A DNA stretch of 7,958 nt from Myxococcales bacterium (GTDB lineage Bacteria > Myxococcota > Myxococcia > Myxococcales > Anaeromyxobacteraceae): positions 1 through 7,958 of the forward strand of contig JAJZTO010000116.1 of assembly GCA_021848865.1 (NCBI GenBank). The letters are read 5' to 3'. The notes beneath the pieces are model-generated. The model searched no databases, was not told where the DNA came from, and was given only the letters and a program-made list of their open reading frames with translations. This document shows positions 1 through 5,197 of the stretch, piece after piece. The translations under genes and the position numbers were made by a program. Within the stretch, counting starts at the first letter, position 1; each line of letters opens with the position of its first letter.

Positions 1-957
1 GGCGAGCAGCAGCAGGGAGCGGTCGGGATCGCGCCCTCCGAGCGCCCGGCCCAGGTCGCTGCGGTGGCGCGGCGGCGCGCTCCAGTCGTTGACCCCGGCC
101 ACGTCGAGGGTGGCGCCGCCCGGGACGGCGTCGCCGACGGTGATGCGCTCGTTCTGCAGGGTGCGGATCCCGTAGCGCCGCAGCTCCTCGATCCAGCGGG
201 CGTATCCGTCGGGCGGCGCGGCGTAGTACTCGTGGTTCCCGGTGACGAAGAGCACGCCGTAGCGCGCCCGCAGGCCGGCCAGCGGGGCGGTGGCCTCGCG
301 GAGCTGCTCGACGCTCCCGTCCACCAGGTCGCCGGTGATGGTCACCAGGTCCGGCTTCATGCCGTTGGTGAGCTCCACCACCCGGCGCACGTGCCGCTCG
401 CCCACCGTGGCGCCGACGTGGAGGTCGCTGATCTGGGCGACGGTGAGGCCGGAGAGCGCCGGCGGCAGCCGCTCCAGCCGGATGGGCACGTCGTGGAGCA
501 GCGGATCGGAGACCGCGGTGTAGAAGCCCAGCGAGGTGGCGCCGCCGGCCGCGAGCACCGCCGTCCCGGCGGCGGCGCGGGCCAGGAAGACCCGCCGCTC
601 CGGGTCGGGCGGCGCGGCCGGGCCGCGGCCCAGCGCCAGGACCCAGGAGAGGGCGCCCGCCGCCAGCCGGGCGGCGTCGGTGGCCACCAGGGCCACGAAG
701 AGCAGGAAGGAGGCGCCCAGCCAGACGAAGACCACCGAGGTCGCCAGCCGCACCGCCTGCGAGGGGTGGAGCCGCCAGGCGAACATCCCGGCCGGCACCG
801 AGGCCGCGGCCAGCGCCAGGAGCACCGCCAGCGTCCGGCGCCAGGGCTCGCCGAGCTGCGGGTCCCGCACCAGCCGGGCCCACAGGTAGAAGTGCATGCC
901 GCCGACGAGGGCGGTGGCGACGAGCAGGAAGAGGGCGATGGAGCCGAGCCGCGACAC
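1..957 (-). CDS. Membrane-anchored metallophosphoesterase (YkuE/YaeI-like), C-terminus cut by window edge
   Basis: Calcineurin-type metallophosphoesterase, expected to hydrolyse phosphoester bonds with two bound metal ions, probably on the outer face of the cytoplasmic membrane. The substrate cannot be read from sequence. The first 319 residues are present. Hydrophobic segments lie near residues 5-25, 43-60, 70-92 and 95-110. An internal twin-arginine motif (RRVFLAR, about 121-127) precedes a further hydrophobic stretch (128-148), and the catalytic domain follows. Metal-ligand motifs seen are DLH (178-180), GD (209-210) and GNHE (240-243); the later GHxH motif lies beyond base 1. The start chosen is GTG at 957-955, giving MSRLGSIALF. 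An in-frame GTG at 969 would add four residues. There is no Shine-Dalgarno, but TAGAGT lies 10 bases upstream. The family assignment is firm; the lipid-A or undecaprenyl-type substrates known in relatives are not implied here. Confidence 0.9.
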   Translation of the reverse strand, partial: MSRLGSIALFLLVATALVGGMHFYLWARLVRDPQLGEPWRRTLAVLLALAAASVPAGMFAWRLHPSQAVRLATSVVFVWLGASFLLFVALVATDAARLAAGALSWVLALGRGPAAPPDPERRVFLARAAAGTAVLAAGGATSLGFYTAVSDPLLHDVPIRLERLPPALSGLTVAQISDLHVGATVGERHVRRVVELTNGMKPDLVTITGDLVDGSVEQLREATAPLAGLRARYGVLFVTGNHEYYAAPPDGYARWIEELRRYGIRTLQNERITVGDAVPGGATLDVAGVNDWSAPPRHRSDLGRALGGRDPDRSLLLLA

Positions 958-967
958 GTCGGAACCC

Positions 968-973
968 ACTCTA
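968..973 (-). promoter_or_regulatory. -10-like hexamer TAGAGT for the phosphoesterase gene
   Basis: TAGAGT fits the TANNNT form of a -10 element and stands out in GC-rich surroundings. It ends 10 bases before the GTG at 957. No convincing -35 is visible 16-18 bases upstream. With such a short leader the message would be leaderless or almost so. This also argues for the 957 start over the GTG at 969, which would overlap the hexamer. Confidence 0.4.
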
Positions 974-1011
974 ACGGCGCGGTGACGCCGCCGCCATGAC
1001 CGCGCGATCGC

Positions 1012-1061
1012 CGCGGGGCGCCCACCCGGGCGCCCCGCGCTCCCCGCGCCGGCGGCGCGGG
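1012..1061 (-). terminator. Tandem GC hairpins after the small secreted protein gene
   Basis: Two stem-loops sit just past the stop codon at 1065-1067. The first is 8 bp (1043-1050 with 1054-1061, loop GGC). The second is a perfect 12 bp stem (1012-1023 with 1028-1039, loop ACCC). Neither is followed by a T-run on the minus strand, so this is not a textbook intrinsic terminator. The position directly after a stop codon, and between two same-strand genes, makes a role in 3'-end formation or mRNA stability likely. Confidence 0.5.
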
Positions 1062-1064
1062 AGG

Positions 1065-1526
1065 TCAGTCGTCGTCGTCGCGGTCGCCGTGGCGCCAGCC
1101 CCAGGCGTTGCCGCGCGGTCCCTGCCAGCCGGCGCGCTGCGTCAGCCACGCGGCGCGGCGGTCCAGCTCGGCGCGGCGCACCGCGTACCAGCGCTCGAAG
1201 CGCGCTTGCCGCCAGGGATTGCCCCGCCAGCCGGCGTAGAAGCGCTCCCGCGCCAGCTCCAGCCGGGCGTAGTCGGCGCGCAGCACCGCGCCCGCCCAGG
1301 GCCCGCGGGGGATGAAGGCGCCGGGCCGCACCCGCCACGTCGGCGTCGGCTGCGGCGGCTCGCGGAACGCGGGCGGCTGCGGCGGGGCCCAGGCGGGAGG
1401 AGCCCAGGCGGGCGCCGGCGGAGCGTCGCGCCCGTCCCCGTCCCGATCGTGGGCGCGGGCGGCGGGGGCGGCCAGCAGGGCGGCGGCGGTGGCGGCGGCG
1501 AGCAGGCTGCGGATGGCGGTCGTCAT
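1065..1526 (-). CDS. Small secreted Pro/Trp/Arg-rich protein of unknown function
   Basis: I do not recognise a family. The 153-residue product begins with a clear Sec signal peptide (MTTAIRSLLAAATAAALLAA, cleavage expected after ARA at 23-25). This leaves a mature protein of about 128 residues in the periplasm or outside the cell. It has three parts: an Asp-rich start (HDRDGDGRD), a proline-rich stretch containing an APAWAPPAWAPP repeat, and a C-terminal half dense in Arg, Trp and Tyr (for example WYAVRRAELDRRAAWL) ending in DDDD. Eleven tryptophans in 128 residues is extreme. There are no cysteines. The start is fixed by a GGAGG site five bases upstream of ATG 1526-1524; a longer frame exists but lacks such a site. 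The gene lies 72 bases downstream of the dehydratase gene on the same strand and may share its transcript. Confidence 0.75.
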   Translation of the reverse strand: MTTAIRSLLAAATAAALLAAPAARAHDRDGDGRDAPPAPAWAPPAWAPPQPPAFREPPQPTPTWRVRPGAFIPRGPWAGAVLRADYARLELARERFYAGWRGNPWRQARFERWYAVRRAELDRRAAWLTQRAGWQGPRGNAWGWRHGDRDDDD

Positions 1527-1531
1527 GGTTT

Positions 1532-1536
1532 CCTCC
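1532..1536 (-). promoter_or_regulatory. Strong ribosome binding site GGAGG that decides the start
   Basis: GGAGG lies five bases before ATG 1526-1524 (reads GGAGGAAACC then ATG). It is the only clear Shine-Dalgarno sequence in front of a gene in this window, and it places the start so that the signal peptide begins at residue 1. Confidence 0.8.
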
Positions 1537-1598
1537 GTTCTCGGGCTACGCCGGAGGGACGGCCGGGCCGGGGGCCTATTCACCGCGGCCGCGGGCGC

Positions 1599-1943
1599 TC
1601 AGCCGCTCGGGGGAGCGTCGCGCGGCAGCAGGTCGATCTTGGCCGCGAGGATGAAGTCGTTCTCCGAGAGGCCGCCCACCGCGTGGGTCCAGAGCGAGAG
1701 GTCGACGCAGTTCCAGTCGCGCACGGCGAGGTCCGGGTGGTGCCCCTCGCCCTCGGCCAGGGCGGCCACCTCGTTCACGAAGCGGATGGCGGCCGGGAAG
1801 TCGCGGAAGCGCAGGTGGCGCCGGATGCGCCCGCCGTCCATCGACCAGCCGTCCAGCTCGGCCAGCAGCTCGCGGGCCCGGGGCTCCGGGAGCGGGGGCA
1901 CGCCGCCCTCGCAGGGGGCGCACCGCTGGTGGGCGAGGCGCAT
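1599..1943 (-). CDS. phhB: Pterin-4a-carbinolamine dehydratase (4a-hydroxytetrahydrobiopterin dehydratase)
   Basis: Cytosolic enzyme that dehydrates 4a-hydroxytetrahydropterin to the quinonoid dihydropterin, recycling the cofactor after aromatic amino-acid hydroxylation. The 114-residue product is of normal family length. The N-terminal CAPCEGG (8-14) is a common feature of bacterial members. The active-site pattern is complete: E64, then HHP (68-70), W77, H87 (in LWTHAVGG) and D96, spaced as in the family signature. No phenylalanine hydroxylase gene is adjacent, so the partner pathway is not shown; some family members serve other pterin or molybdopterin roles. The start ATG at 1943 has no Shine-Dalgarno but has TTAGAT seven bases upstream. 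It is divergent from the DUF423 gene. Function by family is secure; the symbol follows the bacterial PhhB name. Confidence 0.93.
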   Translation of the reverse strand: MRLAHQRCAPCEGGVPPLPEPRARELLAELDGWSMDGGRIRRHLRFRDFPAAIRFVNEVAALAEGEGHHPDLAVRDWNCVDLSLWTHAVGGLSENDFILAAKIDLLPRDAPPSG

Positions 1944-1950
1944 GGCGCCG

Positions 1951-1956
1951 ATCTAA
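1951..1956 (-). promoter_or_regulatory. -10-like hexamer TTAGAT for the dehydratase gene
   Basis: TTAGAT ends seven bases before the ATG at 1943, the spacing expected if transcription starts at or beside the start codon. CTGTCG, 17 bases further upstream (1974-1979), is a weak -35 candidate with three of six matches to TTGACA. Confidence 0.4.
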
Positions 1957-2042
1957 GGGGCCCGGGGCGCCGGCGACAGCCCAAGGCAGGGGCCCGCCCC
2001 CGGGGCGACCCGAAACGAGGTGAACGGCCGCTTGCGGCCCGT

Positions 2043-2048
2043 TACCAT
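2043..2048 (+). promoter_or_regulatory. -10-like hexamer TACCAT for the DUF423 gene
   Basis: TACCAT matches TANNNT and ends seven bases before ATG 2056. GTGAAC at 2020-2025 lies exactly 17 bases upstream as a weak -35 candidate. An imperfect inverted repeat (AACGGCCGC at 2023-2031 and GCGGCCCGTT at 2034-2043) lies between and over these elements and might bind a regulator. There is no Shine-Dalgarno. Confidence 0.42.
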
Positions 2049-2055
2049 CCGCGCC

Positions 2056-2421
2056 ATGGAACGGACCTTCCTCCTCCTCGGCGCCGTCTCGGGCTTCGTC
2101 TCGGTGGCGGCCGGCGCCTTCGGCGCCCACGCGCTCAAGGCCCGGCTGCCGGCCGACCTGCTGGCGGTGTTCGAGACCGGCGCGCGCTACCAGATGTTCC
2201 ACGCGCTGGCGCTGCTCGCCGCGGCCTGGGCCTCGGCGCGCGCCCCCGGCCCGGCGGCCTGGGCCGGCTGGCTCTTCGTCGCCGGCACCGTCCTCTTCTC
2301 CGGGAGCCTCTACGCCCTGGCGCTCACCGGCGTGCGCGCCCTCGGCGCCGTCACGCCCGTCGGCGGCCTGGCCTTCCTCGGCGGCTGGGCGGCGCTGGCC
2401 GTGGCCGCCCTGCGCCGCTGA
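2056..2421 (+). CDS. DUF423 family small membrane protein (YgdD/TMEM256-like)
   Basis: A 121-residue inner-membrane protein with about four transmembrane helices covering almost its whole length. The family hallmark GAFGAHALK lies near residues 21-29, followed by the conserved ETGARYQMFHALALL segment (about 41-55). Length and motif order match DUF423 proteins, whose biochemical role is not established. The ATG at 2056 is chosen because a longer frame from 2020 would add only a basic, non-conserved tail and would run through the -10-like element. It is followed 54 bases later by the peptide transporter gene on the same strand, which appears to have its own start signals. Identification of the family is confident; no function is claimed. 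Confidence 0.9.
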   Translation: MERTFLLLGAVSGFVSVAAGAFGAHALKARLPADLLAVFETGARYQMFHALALLAAAWASARAPGPAAWAGWLFVAGTVLFSGSLYALALTGVRALGAVTPVGGLAFLGGWAALAVAALRR

Positions 2422-2435
2422 CCGCCGGTCCGGAA

Positions 2436-2465
2436 GTTGCCCCTCGCCGCGGCCGCCGTGGCAAC
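2436..2465. repeat. Inverted repeat GTTGCC-N18-GGCAAC upstream of the transporter gene
   Basis: Perfect 6-base arms at 2436-2441 and 2460-2465 flank the region just upstream of, and touching, the -10-like hexamer at 2462-2467. It could be an operator or could form a transcript hairpin. The arms are short, so chance is possible. Confidence 0.35.
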
Positions 2466-2467
2466 AT
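2462..2467 (+). promoter_or_regulatory. -10-like hexamer CAACAT for the peptide transporter gene
   Basis: CAACAT ends eight bases before ATG 2476. It departs from TANNNT at the first base only. TTGCCC at 2437-2442 is a possible -35, but the 19-base spacing is long. The nearby ATG at 2466 is out of frame with the transporter and is not its start. Confidence 0.3.
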
Positions 2468-2475
2468 GACCGCCC

Positions 2476-3837
2476 ATGTCCCCGGACCGGGAGCGCTTCC
2501 CTCCCCAGATCAGGTACATCGCCTGGAACGAGGCCGCCGAGCGCTTCTCCTACTACGGCATGGCCTCGATCCTCACCTCGCACATGGTGGACACGCTCTA
2601 CCTGTCGAAGAGCGGCGCCGTGGCCCGGTACCAGGTCTTCGTGGCGGCCGCCTTCTTCGCGCCGCTGCTCGGGGCCTTCCTGGCCGACCGCTTCTTCGGC
2701 CGCTACCGGGTGGTGCTCTGGCTCTCCTGGGGCTACGTGGCGGGCCACCTCACCATCGCCCTCTTCGAGAGTCTGTGGGGGCTCTACGCCGGCCTGTTCC
2801 TCATCGCCCTGGGAGCCGGCGGCATCAAGCCCTGCGCCTCGGCCTTCGTGGGCGACCAGTTCGGGCCGGGGCAGCAGCACCTGCTGAAGCGCGTCTACAA
2901 CCTCTACTACTGGATGATCAACCTGGGCTCGACCGCCTCGACCCTGGCCATCCCCTGGCTGCGCGGGCGCTACGGGCCGGCCGTCGCCTTCGGCGTCCCC
3001 GCCCTCTTCATGGCCCTGGCGCTGCTCCTCTGGTGGGGCGGGCGGCGCCACTACCGCTACGCGCTCCCCACCGGCCCCAGCCCCCACTCCTTCCTGCACG
3101 TGGTGGGGCGGGCGCTGCATCGGGCCGGCACCCACCGGGCCGGCGAGCACTGGCTCGACGCCGCCGCGGACCGGCACCCCCCCGAGGCGATCGAGGGGGC
3201 GCGGGCGGTGCTGCGCATCCTGGCGGTCTTCGCCCCCATCGCCGCCTTCTGGGCCCTCTTCTTCCAGTACGGCTCCTCCTGGGTGATCCAGTCGAGGGAG
3301 CTGGACCCGCGCGTGCTCTGGTTCACCGTGCTCCCCGAGCAGATCCAGTCGCTCAACGCCCTCTTCGTCCTCACCCTCATCCCGGTCTTCGGCGGGCTGG
3401 TCTACCCGGCCCTGGAGCGGCGCGGCGTCCGGGTGACGGCGCTCGGCAAGATGCAGGCCGGGATGTTCGTCTCGGTGCTCTCCTTCGCCTGCGCCGCCGC
3501 CCTCCAGCTCTCCCTCGACGGCGGGGCGCGGCCCAGCATCGCCTGGCAGGGGCTCCAGTACCTGTTCATCTCGGCCGGCGAGGTGCTGGTCTCGGTCACG
3601 GCGCTGGAGTTCGCCTACACCCAGGCGCCCGCGGCCATGAAGAGCACCATCATGGGCTTCTGGTTCGTCACCATCGGCGTGGGCAGCCTGCTCACCGCCT
3701 GGGTGGCGAGCCTCAACGTCTTCCACGGCGCCGCCTACTTCCTCTTCTTCACCCTGCTGATGCTGGCGGGGGCGCTGCTCTTCCGCGCCGTGGCCCGCCG
3801 CTACCGGCCGGCGCCGGCCGCGGCGCTGGCCGCCTGA
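2476..3837 (+). CDS. POT/PTR2 family proton-dependent oligopeptide transporter
   Basis: Inner-membrane major-facilitator symporter that takes up di- and tripeptides with protons. The 453-residue product carries the family hallmarks: the ExxERF-x-YYG proton-coupling motif (E19, E22, R23, YYG 26-28), the PTR2 signature GAGGIKPCASAFVGDQF (113-129, with K118), YNLYYWMINLGS (141-152) and the helix-10 motif EFAYTQ (378-383). I count twelve membrane segments, six on each side of a hydrophilic, His/Arg-rich linker (about 190-244). Many bacterial POTs instead have fourteen, with two extra helices in this place. The start ATG 2476 puts the ExxER motif at its usual distance from the N-terminus. It is followed after 40 bases by the thioredoxin-like gene. 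The exact peptide preference cannot be told from sequence. Confidence 0.95.
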   Translation: MSPDRERFPPQIRYIAWNEAAERFSYYGMASILTSHMVDTLYLSKSGAVARYQVFVAAAFFAPLLGAFLADRFFGRYRVVLWLSWGYVAGHLTIALFESLWGLYAGLFLIALGAGGIKPCASAFVGDQFGPGQQHLLKRVYNLYYWMINLGSTASTLAIPWLRGRYGPAVAFGVPALFMALALLLWWGGRRHYRYALPTGPSPHSFLHVVGRALHRAGTHRAGEHWLDAAADRHPPEAIEGARAVLRILAVFAPIAAFWALFFQYGSSWVIQSRELDPRVLWFTVLPEQIQSLNALFVLTLIPVFGGLVYPALERRGVRVTALGKMQAGMFVSVLSFACAAALQLSLDGGARPSIAWQGLQYLFISAGEVLVSVTALEFAYTQAPAAMKSTIMGFWFVTIGVGSLLTAWVASLNVFHGAAYFLFFTLLMLAGALLFRAVARRYRPAPAAALAA

Positions 3838-3863
3838 CCCGGGCGCGCCGGCGCGCGACGGGA

Positions 3864-3869
3864 TATCCT
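3864..3869 (+). promoter_or_regulatory. -10-like hexamer TATCCT for the thioredoxin-like gene
   Basis: TATCCT fits TANNNT and ends eight bases before ATG 3878. It supports translation beginning at 3878, upstream of the in-frame TGA, and not at an internal site. No good -35 is seen. The intergenic gap (3838-3877) also holds the palindrome CGCGCCGGCGCG (3844-3855). Confidence 0.4.
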
Positions 3870-3877
3870 CTCGTCCC

Positions 3878-5197
3878 ATGCACCTCCTGCTCGCCGCCCT
3901 GCTCTCCGCGGCCCCGGCCGCCGGCCGGGCGCCGGGGCTGCCCTGGATCCTGGACGACTGGGGCCGGGCCGTCGCCGAGGCCCGGGCCCGGGACCTCCCG
4001 GTGGTCGTCGACGTCTGGACCCCCTGGTGACACACCTGCCGCTTCATGCGGGCGCACGTCCTCTCCGACGCGCGCCTCGTGAAGCAGGCCGGACGGTTCG
4101 TCTGGCTCTCCGTCGACGCCGAGAAGGAGCGGAACGCCGCCTTCACCGAGCGCTTCACGGTCTCCGGGTACCCCACCTTCCTGGTGGTCGACCCGGTCAC
4201 CGAGAAGCCGGTGCTGCGCTGGCCGGGGTCGGCCACCGTGAAGCAGTTCGAGCGGATCCTCGACGACGCCCGGGTGGCGCGGCGCGCCGCCGGCGGCGCC
4301 GGCCCGGAGGCGGCGCTGGCCCGGGCCGACCGGGCCAACGCCGAGGACCGCGTGGAGGAGGCGGTGGCCGGCTACCGCGAGGCCCTGGAGCGGGGCGGCC
4401 CGGGCTGGAGCCGCCGCCCGCGGGCCGTGGAGTCGCTGGTGCTGGCGCTCCAGGGGGCGGGGCGGGACGAGCAGTGCGCCGCGGTGGCCGGGTCGGACGG
4501 GGCGGGGCTGCCGCGCGGGTCGTCCTTCGCCAACGCCGTCGCCACCGGGCTCGGCTGCGCGCTGGGCGCCGACGACGCCGCGCCCTGGCGCCCCGAGGCG
4601 CTCCGCCGGCTCGAGCCGCTGGTCCGCGAGGCCGCGGCCCTGCCCGACCTGCTCGCCGACGACCGCGCCGCCCTGCTCCAGACGCTGGCCGACGCGCGCC
4701 AGGCGGCCGGCGACGCCCGGGCCTCCCGGGCCGCCCTGACCCGGCTCTGGCGCTTCCTGGAGGCGGAGGCGCGGCGCACCCCCAGCGCCGAGCTGCGCGC
4801 CTCCCTCGACTCCTGGCGCGTCTCCGCGGCCATCGGCCTGGGCCGCCCCGCGCTGGCCGTCCCGCCGCTGCGGGCCTCGGAGCGGGCGCTGCCCGACGAC
4901 TACAACCCGCCGGCGCGGCTGGCGCTGCTCTACCGGGAGGAGAAGCGCTACCCGGAGGCGGTGGCCGCGGCCGACCGGGCGCTGGCCCGCGCCTACGGCC
5001 CGCGCAAGCTGCGGGTCTACGACCTCAAGGCCACGAGCCAGGAGCGGGCCGGCGACCGCGCCGGCCGGGAGCGGACGCTCGCCGAGGCGGTGGCCTTCGC
5101 GGCGACGCTGCCCGAGGCCCAGGCCAGGGGGGGCGTCCGGAAGCTGGTGGCCCGGATGCAGGCGCAGCTAGACGGGCTCCGCGGGCGCGGCGGCTAG
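3878..5197 (+). CDS. Thioredoxin-fold protein with predicted selenocysteine active site (UxxC) and C-terminal helical repeats
   Basis: Predicted thiol/selenol oxidoreductase of 439 residues, read through an in-frame TGA as selenocysteine 51. A short hydrophobic N-terminus (1-16) looks like a signal sequence or anchor, though it lacks the usual positive charge. The thioredoxin fold runs about 22-140: strand PVVVDVW (41-47), active site TPW-U51-H-T-C54, strand FVWLSVDAE and the cis-proline motif SGYPTF (P99). Beyond about 140 the protein is alpha-helical with TPR-like units (for example ALLYREEKRYPEAVAAADRAL). The TGA at 4028-4030 replaces exactly the nucleophilic cysteine of a WCxxC motif; C54 is the resolving partner. 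The true stop is TAG, and neighbouring genes stop at TGA, so TGA is not generally reassigned. A start at ATG 4046 would lose the active site. Alternatives are a nonsense mutation or a base-calling error. The SECIS is unproven. Confidence 0.82.
4028..4030 (+). other. In-frame TGA, predicted selenocysteine codon
   Basis: Codon 51 of the thioredoxin-like frame, context TGG TGA CAC ACC TGC (Trp-U-His-Thr-Cys). The base after UGA is C, a context known to terminate weakly in bacteria, and the UGA-CAC pairing is also that of the E. coli fdhF selenocysteine site. The reading frame on both sides encodes conserved thioredoxin structure. Confidence 0.8.
4050..4077 (+). promoter_or_regulatory. Candidate SECIS-like hairpin downstream of the TGA
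   Basis: Bases 4050-4060 pair with 4067-4077: nine Watson-Crick pairs, one terminal G-U and one internal A-C mismatch, closing the 6-base loop CTCTCC (4061-4066). The loop starts 30 bases after the TGA, within the range described for bacterial SECIS elements. However, it lacks the G expected at the start of the apical loop. A smaller alternative (4039-4042 with 4048-4051, loop TTCAT) is nearer the TGA but is also without a loop G. GC-rich DNA makes such hairpins easily, so confidence is limited. Confidence 0.35.

Noticed and set aside
1387..1412. 15-base tandem repeat (GCCCAGGCGGG twice)
   Set aside because: It lies inside the proline-rich coding part of the small secreted protein and simply encodes its PPAW repeat.
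1425..1451. EF-hand-like calcium loop (DRDGDG) at the mature N-terminus of the small secreted protein
   Set aside because: The first half resembles a loop, but the hydrophobic position 8 and the acidic position 12 are missing and there are no flanking helices.
1583..1594. 12-base palindrome CCGCGGCCGCGG near the end of the dehydratase gene
   Set aside because: Self-complementary GC runs of this sort are expected by chance at this base composition, and no T-run follows.
3878..4030. Gene decay (pseudogene) or frameshift as explanation of the TGA
   Set aside because: There is no shift in frame across the TGA, no other stop in 439 codons, and the TGA is exactly at the nucleophilic Cys position. 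Kept only as an alternative to selenocysteine.
4046..5197. A separate protein starting at ATG 4046
   Set aside because: It begins in the middle of the thioredoxin active-site helix, lacks the first strand and catalytic residues, and has no ribosome binding site. The 50 codons before the TGA encode the missing part in the same frame.
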